From: an uncultured Acetatifactor sp.
Lineage (GTDB): Bacteria > Bacillota > Clostridia > Lachnospirales > Lachnospiraceae
Assembly: GCA_910584235.1 (NCBI GenBank)
Contig: CAJTZD010000003.1
Span: 62,001 to 126,000 of the forward strand
DNA: 64,000 bases
Direction of reading: 5' to 3'
Shown: in pieces, positions 50,848 to 59,322 of the stretch
Layout of the letters: the number at the start of each line of letters is the position of its first letter
Position numbering within the stretch: position 1 is the stretch's first letter
Made by a program: the position numbers and the translations under genes
Notes under the pieces: model-generated
Told to the model about the DNA's origin: nothing
The model's database searches: none
What the model saw: only the letters and a program-made list of their open reading frames with translations

Positions 50848-52584
50848 TCATTCCGTGCGCACTTCTAGCCAGTCAAAATCCGCATGTTTCCCAAATCCGG
50901 TCAAGTCCTGGCAGCAGATGCCCACCATGGCCCCGGTAAACCACCCCTCCCTGCAGGCCTCATCCGACAGGAAGCTGGCGTTGACCAGGGGGCCTATGTT
51001 TTGCAGTGACTCTCCCCGCAGTCCATAGGAGAACTGTACCTGCGTCTCGGTGAGGGACAGGTGCAGGATCACATCCCGCTCAGGTTCTACGGGTATGTAG
51101 TCAGTCAGATATTCGTACTTTTTGTTTTCTGCTTTCAGCAAAGTGATGCATTTCCCCACATCCTCATCGTGGGAAAGGTGCAGGTACAGGTAATTGTCCG
51201 TATCGTAGAGCAAAATCAGCCCGGCCATCTGCTTGAACACCTCCGGCGCAAAGTCCAGGCAGGTGTCCGCCTCCATTTGATATTCGGTGACCCGCCTGAC
51301 AATCAGCGACTGGGAAAACCTGGATGCCAGGCCGCTTCTTCCGTACATCCGAAGCCACCCGGGGCGTTCTGTCAGGGAAATATAATGTTCGTCCATAGGG
51401 ATCCGCAGGGACTGATAGTCCAGGTGAAGATTGGGTGTATCGAAATCATCCCGCACAATCGCCTGGCCGGACATGGTCTGTTCTGCGCCGCTGCCTGTTC
51501 TGTGTCGGGCTTCCGGTCTCTCCCCGCGTACTGTTCCGCTTCCTGACTCTTCCATCTCCTCCGGGCTTTCTGTCCTCTGCAGAATTTCCCCGCATTTCGG
51601 CGGCTCCACATCTTCCCTGGGCACGTTTCCGCCGCCCTCCAGCACCAGCCAGTCATCCTGGGTCCAGCACATTTTCTGGATGGCGGTCTCCCTGCCCAGC
51701 ATATACCGCCTGACCCCCGGGAACCGCTCTGCGTCCCCGGGATTTTGGTCCCGGGAGGGCCTGCCGCACAGGTGCACCGCGTACCACTCTCCCTGGGGCG
51801 TCTCCACCAGGTCGCAGTGCCCCGCTTTCTGCAGCAGAATATCCTCATGGTGGCGGGAGGTCAGAATGGAGTAGGCCTCTCCCTGCTGCCGCAGTTTGTC
51901 CTCCGGCTTATACATCTCATAGGGGCCCCATACGTCTCTGGACCGCTGGATGGTCTGGCCGTGGGCCTCGCCGGTACCGGTGTCCGCGCTGAACAGGTAA
52001 TACCAGCCATGGCGCTTGAAGATATGGGGGCCCTCCAGGAAGATGCCGTCAGCGCGATAGATGTCCCGCACCGGCCCGGTCATTTTCCGTTCTGCGGCAT
52101 CGAACTCCTGCAGCACCAGGCGCCCCGCGTATTTTTTCGGCACCCTGTGGTCCGTCACCATGCTGACCATGTACTTGCGGCCGTCGTCGTCATGGAACAG
52201 GGAGGGGTCGAAGCCGAAATTGTTCAGCGCCACAGGCTCGGACCAGGGGCCGTGTATGTTCTCCGCGGTCACCAGGTAATTCTCCGTATCGTACATATTG
52301 CAGTAGAAAGCTTTCACAATGGTGTAGACCAGGTAGAATGTGCCCTTGTCATAGGTGAGGCAGGGCGCCCAGATTCCCTGGGAGGGCCCCACCCCCCGCA
52401 GGTCCAGCTGGGAGACGCGGTTTAAGGGATACTCTATGAGCTCCCAGTGCATCAGGTCCTTTGAGTGGTGGATCCTTACGCCGGGCCACCATTCAAAGGT
52501 GGATGTGGCAATGTAGTAGTCTTCTCCCACCCGGATAATGGACGGGTCCGGGTGGAAGCCCCGCAGGATTGGGTTTTGAATCAT
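50848..52584 (-). CDS. GH43 beta-xylosidase/arabinofuranosidase (XynB-like)
   Basis: The 578-residue protein has the five-bladed GH43 propeller with LRGFHPDPSIIRVGEDYYIA (Asp13 base), FGFDPSLFHDDDG (Asp126, pKa modulator) and ADGIFLEGPHIF (Glu184 acid). A C-terminal jelly-roll domain, typical of the XynB group, follows from about residue 388. Between them lies a polar spacer (about 345-385, Glu/Gly/Ser/Arg rich) that is longer than usual. There is no signal peptide. It should release xylose from imported xylo-oligosaccharides. It is divergent from an AraC regulator. Confidence 0.92.
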   Translation of the reverse strand: MIQNPILRGFHPDPSIIRVGEDYYIATSTFEWWPGVRIHHSKDLMHWELIEYPLNRVSQLDLRGVGPSQGIWAPCLTYDKGTFYLVYTIVKAFYCNMYDTENYLVTAENIHGPWSEPVALNNFGFDPSLFHDDDGRKYMVSMVTDHRVPKKYAGRLVLQEFDAAERKMTGPVRDIYRADGIFLEGPHIFKRHGWYYLFSADTGTGEAHGQTIQRSRDVWGPYEMYKPEDKLRQQGEAYSILTSRHHEDILLQKAGHCDLVETPQGEWYAVHLCGRPSRDQNPGDAERFPGVRRYMLGRETAIQKMCWTQDDWLVLEGGGNVPREDVEPPKCGEILQRTESPEEMEESGSGTVRGERPEARHRTGSGAEQTMSGQAIVRDDFDTPNLHLDYQSLRIPMDEHYISLTERPGWLRMYGRSGLASRFSQSLIVRRVTEYQMEADTCLDFAPEVFKQMAGLILLYDTDNYLYLHLSHDEDVGKCITLLKAENKKYEYLTDYIPVEPERDVILHLSLTETQVQFSYGLRGESLQNIGPLVNASFLSDEACREGWFTGAMVGICCQDLTGFGKHADFDWLEVRTE

Positions 52585-52688
52585 GGGGTGTTCCTCCTTA
52601 TATTTTGCAGTTTCCTGTATTTCTCCTGTGCCTTTCCTATACTTCCTCTTCTCAGTTCATGGCATTGGAAATCGTCACATATTCGGCT

Positions 52689-52893
52689 GAAGTGAAAAGT
52701 CTACTTCCACTTTCAAAATGGCGTTTTTCCTATCCATACAATACTCCAAACTGCGTAGTTATAGCAAATTCCGAGTGTAAGACTGACTTCCACTGGTTTT
52801 ATGGCGAAAATTCCTTTTATAACAAGTGGAAATTGCCCTGTAAGACTAAAATCCACTTTTACCCCCGAGTAATGGAAGTAAACTTTTCACTTC
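52689..52893. repeat. Repeat cluster between GH43 xylosidase and AraC regulator
   Basis: A 21-bp inverted repeat (52689-52709 and 52873-52893, one mismatch, core GTGAAAAGTNTACTTCCA) brackets 205 bp. Two related direct copies (52775-52793, 52838-52856) lie inside. It may be a MITE-like element or a set of operators for the divergent AraC regulator. The rest of 52585-53059 contains no gene. Confidence 0.6.
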
Positions 52894-53059
52894 ACTCATC
52901 ACATATTCATCATATCACCTTGACAGTCCCCATTCCATTTCCTAAAATGTAATTAACTGACTTTTTCTGTAATCTTTTTGCCATATCCCCATAAAAAAGG
53001 AATACGCTGTCCGGCGCTTTCTGCGGACAGCGGCATCTTTCGGGGAGGAAAGGAATTTT

Positions 53060-53860
53060 ATGATTACTGTAAATGTCTGCGGCTATGATTCCATGCACAG
53101 AGCGGCCTTTGACCGCGCCAACGAAAAAGGCTATGAGGACAATGCGCTGCTGCTTGTGAAGACCGAATCTTTCTTTGAACTTCAAGGGGAACTGGCGGAT
53201 TTTCCTCCCAATACGGTGATGCTCTACGAAAAGCATTCCCCGGTCCATTACGGCTGCCGGAATCCCCGCTACAACGACGACTGGATTCACTTCGACTTAG
53301 AGGGCGAGGATGCGGGGCTCCTCCGGGAACTTGCCATTCCTGTGAACATTCCCTTTACCCTGCCCCATCTGGGCGTGCTCACCGACTACAGCCGTATCAT
53401 TGTGCAGGAAAAGCTGGCCTCCCATGCCCACAGACAGACCATAATCGACGCTCTCATGCGCGCCCTGCTCTACTCCCTGGCCGGTCAGCTTCAGGCCTCC
53501 CCGAACGGCAACGAAAGCCACCGGTATTACTATGCGCTGAAAGAGCTGCGCCTGGAACTCATGAACGCCCCCTGTCAAAAATGGGAGACCGCCCAGCTGG
53601 CCAAAAGGCTCCACCTAAGCGTCTCCCATTTTCAACATCTCTATAAACAGTTTTTCGGCACCACCTGTATGCAGGACCTCATAAGCGCCCGGATAGAGCA
53701 TGCGAAGCTCCAACTGCGCCTCTCGGACATGTCCGTGTCCTCCCTGGCCCTTTTCTGCGGCTATGAGAATGAGCTGCACTTCATGCGCCAGTTCAAGAAG
53801 CGCACGGGGCTGACCCCCAGCCAGTACCGGGAGACCCATCGCCGCCCCCAGGGTGATTAA
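53060..53860 (+). CDS. AraC family transcriptional regulator
   Basis: The 266-residue regulator has a C-terminal double helix-turn-helix (WETAQLAKRLHLSVSHFQHL, FCGYENELHFMRQFKKRTG, TPSQYRET) and an unusual N-terminal domain of about 150 residues with no cupin signature I can see. GGGGAGGAAAGG precedes the ATG. Divergent from the GH43 beta-xylosidase, with a repeat cluster in between, it probably activates that gene and perhaps the GH88 gene. It is convergent with the hydratase gene. Confidence 0.85.
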   Translation: MITVNVCGYDSMHRAAFDRANEKGYEDNALLLVKTESFFELQGELADFPPNTVMLYEKHSPVHYGCRNPRYNDDWIHFDLEGEDAGLLRELAIPVNIPFTLPHLGVLTDYSRIIVQEKLASHAHRQTIIDALMRALLYSLAGQLQASPNGNESHRYYYALKELRLELMNAPCQKWETAQLAKRLHLSVSHFQHLYKQFFGTTCMQDLISARIEHAKLQLRLSDMSVSSLALFCGYENELHFMRQFKKRTGLTPSQYRETHRRPQGD

Positions 53861-53911
53861 CGCTTTTGGTGGGCTTGCCCCCTCTTGCGGGCTTAGAAAA
53901 TCTTTGCACAC

Positions 53912-56221
53912 TTATACCCGGTTGTAGTTAATCAGGCATCCCTTTAAAATAATCTGCCGCTCCTCGTCGGTGAGCTCGCCCAGGCGCAGCGCAAAGGCTT
54001 CCAATTTTTCCTTTCCTACCCGGTAAGCCGTAATGACCTCCGCCTTTTCCTCCAGGGCCTTTCGGATACCCGGGAAGAAGAGATAGTCCAGATTCCTGAA
54101 AGGCAGCTCTCCCGCCCCAATCAGGAAAGGCAGCATGCCCCAGTTAATCAGGTTGGAGCGGTAACGCTTCGTGGCATATTCGTTGGCAATGTTGGCCCAG
54201 CCTCCCAGCACTTTCTGGCAGGAGGCCGCCTGCTCCCTGGCGGAGCCGTCCCCGGGCTTTACGGCAAAAATCGTGGAGCCGAAGCCAGTGTTGGAATGAT
54301 TGGCCTCCGGGTACTGCCCCTTGATGACCCCCATCAGGTCTTTTAGCACAGGCAGCTCCTGGCAGGGATGTCCCCCGGCCATGCGGGCTTTTTCCGCTTT
54401 CTGGATTTCCTTTGCCCGGCCCACATACTCCGGATCCTTGCGGCTTAAGGTAAACTCCGCCAGCCCCAAAGGATTGGAGCGGTAGGAGGAAGTCTCCCCG
54501 GAGGGAATCAGCTCGTCCGTGGTGGTGACAGGGTCGTGAATCTCGCTGACCACCTGCAGCAGCAGATTTTCAGGCAGCGCCCCCATTTCCGGCCAGTCCT
54601 TAATGTTGGGTCCCAACTGAATCTCCACATCCGGGTCAGCCACGCCTTTTGAATCGAAGACGCGGTTTTGATAAATCTTGCTGTCAAAATAATATTGATA
54701 TTTCCCGATTTCCCCGTCAAAGTCCGTGGCAGGAGTCAACACGCCCTTGTTGGCCGCTGTAGCCGCAATTGACCGGGCATCCATCAGGGCCACGGAGGAA
54801 ATCTGGCCGTTCTGAAGCTTGCTGCCCTCTCTGTTGGGGAAGTTGCGGGTGGAGTGGCGAATACTGAACGCATTGTTGGCCGGGGTGTCCCCCGCGCCGA
54901 AGCAAGGGCCGCAGAAAGCCGTCTTCATCACCGCGCCGGTCTCCATAACAGCCGCCGCGCAGCCGTTTCGCACCAGCTCCATATACACCGGCATAGAGGC
55001 AGGATACACGCTCAGGGTAAAGCTGTCCGCACCGATGGAGCTGCCTTTCAGGATATCCGCCGCAGCGCAGATGTTCTCGAAGCCGCCGCCCGCGCAGCCG
55101 GCGATAATGCCCTGCTCCACCATGAACTTCCCGTTCTTCACCTTGTCCCTTAAACGGAATTCCAGAGGCGATCCGTCCACGGCCTTTGCGCCGCCCAGGC
55201 TCACCAGCGCACGCTTTTCCGTCTCTTCCAGAATGTCCGTGAGATTGGCATTGAGTTCCTCTATGGTGTAGGTGTTGCTGGGGTGGAAAGGCATGGCTAT
55301 CATGGGGCGCACTTTGGACAGATCCACCTGAATCATGCCGTCGTAATAGGCCGCCTCCCCGGGCATCAGCTTCCGATAGTCCGCCTTGCGCCCGTGGATT
55401 TCATAGAATTCTTCAATGGCTTCATCTGTCTCCCAAATAGACGACAGGCACGTAGTCTCCGTGGTCATCACATCAATGCCGATACGAAAGTCCGCGCTCA
55501 GGGACGCCACGCCGGGGCCCACGAACTCCATGACTTTATTTTTCACATAACCGTTCCGGAACACGGCGCCGATGATGGCCAGGGCCACGTCCTGGGGGCC
55601 TACGCCTTTTACGGGCGCCCCGGTGAGATATACGCCCACCACCTGAGGCCTGCCTATATCATAAGTCTGGTTTAGCAACTGCTTCACCAGCTCCGGGCCT
55701 CCCTCGCCTACCGCCATGGTGCCCAGTGCGCCGTACCGGGTGTGGGAGTCCGAGCCCAGAATCATCTGTCCGCTAACCGCCAGCATTTCCCTGGCATACT
55801 GGTGGATGACTGCCTGATGAGGGGGCACATAGACGCCGCCGTACTTCTTTGCGCAGGACAGGCCGAACATATGGTCGTCTTCATTAATGGTGCCGCCCAC
55901 GGCGCACAGAGAATTGTGGCAGTTGGTGAGCACATAGGGCATGGGGAACTTCGTAAGCCCCGAAGCCCTGGCGGTCTGGATAATGCCCACAAAAGTGATA
56001 TCATGGCTGGTAAGCTTGTCGAACCTTACTTTAAGCTTGTCCATATCGCCGGAGGTATTGTGGCTCTCTAAGATTTTGTAAGAAATGGTCTGCTTTTTTG
56101 CCTCTTCTTTGGTAATGCTCTTGCCGGTCTTATGCAAAACCGCCTGCTGCGCCTGGGGCTCATCGGCTATGATTTCCCTGCCGTTTACCAGATATGCGCC
56201 GCCCTGTAATAATTCTACCAT
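53912..56221 (-). CDS. Aconitase-family hydratase (YbhJ-like)
   Basis: The 769-residue protein is of the aconitase superfamily. It shows SDSHTRYGALGTMAVGEGG, the iron-sulfur ligands GIIAGCAGGGFEN and FCGPCFGAGD, SIRHSTRNFPNREGS and the C-terminal swivel-domain block RYRSNLINWGMLPF. It resembles the uncharacterised YbhJ hydratase more than AcnA/AcnB or LeuC. The substrate is unknown. It is a stand-alone gene, with 51 bp to the AraC stop. The upstream 56222-56483 shows no gene. Confidence 0.85.
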   Translation of the reverse strand: MVELLQGGAYLVNGREIIADEPQAQQAVLHKTGKSITKEEAKKQTISYKILESHNTSGDMDKLKVRFDKLTSHDITFVGIIQTARASGLTKFPMPYVLTNCHNSLCAVGGTINEDDHMFGLSCAKKYGGVYVPPHQAVIHQYAREMLAVSGQMILGSDSHTRYGALGTMAVGEGGPELVKQLLNQTYDIGRPQVVGVYLTGAPVKGVGPQDVALAIIGAVFRNGYVKNKVMEFVGPGVASLSADFRIGIDVMTTETTCLSSIWETDEAIEEFYEIHGRKADYRKLMPGEAAYYDGMIQVDLSKVRPMIAMPFHPSNTYTIEELNANLTDILEETEKRALVSLGGAKAVDGSPLEFRLRDKVKNGKFMVEQGIIAGCAGGGFENICAAADILKGSSIGADSFTLSVYPASMPVYMELVRNGCAAAVMETGAVMKTAFCGPCFGAGDTPANNAFSIRHSTRNFPNREGSKLQNGQISSVALMDARSIAATAANKGVLTPATDFDGEIGKYQYYFDSKIYQNRVFDSKGVADPDVEIQLGPNIKDWPEMGALPENLLLQVVSEIHDPVTTTDELIPSGETSSYRSNPLGLAEFTLSRKDPEYVGRAKEIQKAEKARMAGGHPCQELPVLKDLMGVIKGQYPEANHSNTGFGSTIFAVKPGDGSAREQAASCQKVLGGWANIANEYATKRYRSNLINWGMLPFLIGAGELPFRNLDYLFFPGIRKALEEKAEVITAYRVGKEKLEAFALRLGELTDEERQIILKGCLINYNRV

Positions 56222-56483
56222 ATGCTTCTCCTTATTCTATTGCCTTTCTTCATTATTCCATTGTCTACCCGTGTACTTATGCTTTCCCAGGTAGTCCACT
56301 CCGCGCTGTCCGCGTATAGGAGACAATCCTCCTGTTTCGTCATATACAACCCCATAGCCCTGCCTTGTTTCGCCATTCCTGCCGCATCCCCAAACGGCTC
56401 TCCCGTTCATTTTGACAGCGCAGCTTTTGCAGACGGAATCCGGAATTCGGCAGAGCCGCGGCACAATTGCCCGCAATTACTGC

Positions 56484-56510
56484 AAAGGCGTGCCCTTTCT
56501 GCACGCCTTT
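56484..56510 (-). terminator. Probable terminator of glgP
   Basis: AAAGGCGTG and CACGCCTTT pair around a short loop, 39 bp past the glgP stop on the minus strand; the following T content is low. Confidence 0.55.
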
Positions 56511-56548
56511 GTATCATTCCTCATTATAAATACGCTTTCCACTGCAGC

Positions 56549-59071
56549 TTACAGTGTCACCTTGTCCAGATGCCAGATTTCATCCACATACTGTTTTATG
56601 GTTCTGTCTGAGGTGAACTTCCCGGAGCATGCCACGTTCAGGATGGCGCTCCGCGCCCAACCCTCTCTGTCTCTGTAGGCAGCCTCCACCTTTTTCTGCG
56701 CCTCCGCATAGGGCTTGAAATCTTTCAGGATAAAGTAAGTATCCGCTTTGGAGGTGGACAGCTTGTTTAGCAGAGAGTTGTACAGGGTCAGGAACAGCTC
56801 CTTGTCCTTATCGTAGGTGCCGTCTATGAGCTGGGTCAGCACCTTGTGAATGTCCTTGTCGCTGTTAAAAATCTTCATGGGGTCATAGCCGCCGTTGTTC
56901 TCGTAGTTTATGACCTCATCGGAGGACAGACCGAAGATAAACGCGTTCTCCTCGCCTACCTCCTCCACAATCTCCACATTGGCGCCGTCCATGGTGCCCA
57001 AAGTCAATGCGCCGTTTAACATAAACTTCATGTTGCCCGTGCCGGAGGCCTCCTTGCTGGCCGTGGAAATCTGCTCGGACACATCCGCTGCGGCAAAGAT
57101 AATCTCCGCGTTGGACACATTGTAATTCTCGATAAACACCACCTTAATCTTGCCGCCGATGGAAGCGTCATTGTTCACCACTTCCGCCACCGCGTTAATC
57201 AGCTTAATGGTCAGCTTCGCATTCTTATAGCCCGCAGCCGCCTTAGCGCCGAAGATAAACGTCCTGGGAAAGAACTCCATCTCCGGATGAGCTTTCAGCT
57301 CATTGTACAGATACATCACATGGAGAATATTCATCAGCTGCCTCTTGTACTCATGGAGACGCTTAACCTGCACATCGAAAATGGAATTCGGATCCACCTC
57401 AATGCCATTGTGCTCCTTGATATACTTTGCCAGCCGCAGCTTATTCTGGTACTTAATGTCCATGAACTCTTTCTGGGCCTTTTTGTCGTCTGCCAGAGCC
57501 TTGATGCCGGCAATCTGGGGCAAATCCGTAATCCAGCCGTCCCCCACTTTGGAGGTAACCCAGTCCGCAAGCAGCGGATTGCCGTGGAGCAGGAAACGCC
57601 TCTGGGTGATGCCGTTGGTCTTGTTGTTAAAGCGCTCCGGGAACATCTCGTAGAAATCTTTCAGCTCCTGGTGCTTTAAAATCTCCGTGTGCAGCCTTGC
57701 CACACCGTTTACGGAATATCCGGCCACGATTGCCATATGAGCCATCTTCACCTGTCCATCGTACAGAATGGCCATCTTGCGAATCTTCTCCTGCACATCC
57801 ACCCCGTGGACACCCTTGTACTTCTCCTCAATCTGACGGATAAACCTGCGGTTGATCTCGTCCACAATCTGATATACTCTGGGAAGCAGTCTGGAGAACA
57901 GGTCAATGGGCCATTTCTCCAAAGCCTCCGCCATGATGGTATGGTTGGTGTAGGCGCAGGTCTTCGTGGTCACTTCCCAGGCCTCGTCCCAGGTCAGATC
58001 ATAATCATCCAGCAGAATGCGCATCAGCTCCGGAATCGCCACCGTGGGATGGGTATCATTGAGCTGGAAAGTCACTTTCTCATGGAAGCGGCGAATATCG
58101 TCATGCTTCCTCATATATTTGTCCACAGCCTCCTGAACGGATGCCGAGATAAAGAAATACTGCTGCTTTAACCGAAGCTCCTTGCCCGCATAGTGATTGT
58201 CGTTGGGATAGAGAACATTCACCAGATTCCTGGCCAGATTCTCCTCCTCTACGGCCTTGCTGTAGTCGCCCTTGTCAAAGGAATCCAGCTGGAAGCCGCC
58301 CATAGACTCCGCATCCCACACCCGCAGGGTGTTGACAATGCCATTGCCGTAGCCCACGATAGGCATATCGTAGGGGATGGCCTTTACGGACTGGTAATCC
58401 TCCTGCACATAATGATTCCTGCCGTTTTCATCTGTGCGCACAGTCACATAGCCGCCGAATTTTACTTTCTTCGCGTACTCCGGCCTGCGCAGCTCAAAAG
58501 GATTGCCCTCCGCCAGCCAGTCGTCCGGAATCTCTATCTGAAAACCGTTCTCAATCTTCTGCTTGAACAGGCCGTAGCGGTAGCGGATACCGCAGCCGTA
58601 AGCGGGATACCCCAGCGTGGCAAGGGAATCCAGGAAACAGGCTGCCAAACGGCCCAGACCGCCGTTGCCCAAAGCGGCATCAGGCTCCTGATCCTCCAGC
58701 AGATTGATGTCCACGCCCAGCTCCTCCAGCACCTCTTTGGCGCCCTCATAGGCCTGGAGATTCACCATGTTGTTGCCAAAGGCACGTCCCATCAGAAATT
58801 CCATGGACATATAGTATACCATTTTGGGATCTTCTCTGTCATAGGCTTTCTGGGTATTCATCCAGTTGCCGATGACCCTGTCCTTGATGGAGTATGCCGC
58901 TGCCTGGAAAATCTGCTGGGGAGTGGCCTCCTCTAAAGTCTTGCGGTACATATTCATGACATTATACAGGACACTCCTCTTGAAGAGGTCTTTATCGAAC
59001 GTAGGCTTCTTCTCCGATGCTTCCGGCGCGCTTGCCTGCTTCTTTGCGTCCGTCGTGTTCGTGTTTTTCAC
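56549..59071 (-). CDS. glgP: Glycogen/starch phosphorylase (GT35)
   Basis: The 840-residue protein phosphorolyses alpha-1,4-glucan to glucose-1-phosphate. Signatures: MEFLMGRAFGNNMVNL, DAALGNGGLGRLAACFLDS, QLNDTHPTVAIPELMR, NGITQRRFLLHGNP, DVQVKRLHEYKRQLMN and the PLP lysine in EASGTGNMKFMLNGAL. The N-terminal 20 residues (ANTTDAKKQA-type, Ala/Lys/Glu) are disordered. Full length and all motifs are present. It stands alone. Confidence 0.96.
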   Translation of the reverse strand: MKNTNTTDAKKQASAPEASEKKPTFDKDLFKRSVLYNVMNMYRKTLEEATPQQIFQAAAYSIKDRVIGNWMNTQKAYDREDPKMVYYMSMEFLMGRAFGNNMVNLQAYEGAKEVLEELGVDINLLEDQEPDAALGNGGLGRLAACFLDSLATLGYPAYGCGIRYRYGLFKQKIENGFQIEIPDDWLAEGNPFELRRPEYAKKVKFGGYVTVRTDENGRNHYVQEDYQSVKAIPYDMPIVGYGNGIVNTLRVWDAESMGGFQLDSFDKGDYSKAVEEENLARNLVNVLYPNDNHYAGKELRLKQQYFFISASVQEAVDKYMRKHDDIRRFHEKVTFQLNDTHPTVAIPELMRILLDDYDLTWDEAWEVTTKTCAYTNHTIMAEALEKWPIDLFSRLLPRVYQIVDEINRRFIRQIEEKYKGVHGVDVQEKIRKMAILYDGQVKMAHMAIVAGYSVNGVARLHTEILKHQELKDFYEMFPERFNNKTNGITQRRFLLHGNPLLADWVTSKVGDGWITDLPQIAGIKALADDKKAQKEFMDIKYQNKLRLAKYIKEHNGIEVDPNSIFDVQVKRLHEYKRQLMNILHVMYLYNELKAHPEMEFFPRTFIFGAKAAAGYKNAKLTIKLINAVAEVVNNDASIGGKIKVVFIENYNVSNAEIIFAAADVSEQISTASKEASGTGNMKFMLNGALTLGTMDGANVEIVEEVGEENAFIFGLSSDEVINYENNGGYDPMKIFNSDKDIHKVLTQLIDGTYDKDKELFLTLYNSLLNKLSTSKADTYFILKDFKPYAEAQKKVEAAYRDREGWARSAILNVACSGKFTSDRTIKQYVDEIWHLDKVTL

Positions 59072-59286
59072 TTTTTTCTCCTTTCATACTATGAAATCTG
59101 TTTTAATACAAATACTCCCTATCGGCCTTGCGGCCCGACTGTTTCTTATTATACCAAAATTCACCAGCCATTCCAACTGCTTTTTTACACAAATTTATGG
59201 AACTGATTTTGGAATCGGCCTGATGGGATTTTTGCAAAAAGGCTTATCACATCCTTGCCTCTCTCTCTCGATTTATTCATTTTCCA

Positions 59287-59322
59287 CAGAAAATTCTTCA
59301 AAATATTGTTCAGAATTTTCTG
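59287..59322. terminator. Palindrome at the end of the membrane-protein gene
   Basis: CAGAAAATTCT and AGAATTTTCTG form a perfect 11-bp stem with a 14-nt loop spanning the stop codon at 59310. It could end that transcript or protect the mRNA 3' end. Confidence 0.45.

Noticed and set aside
56237..56476. 79-codon minus-strand frame upstream of the hydratase
   Set aside because: No ribosome site and no recognisable sequence; treated as non-coding gap.
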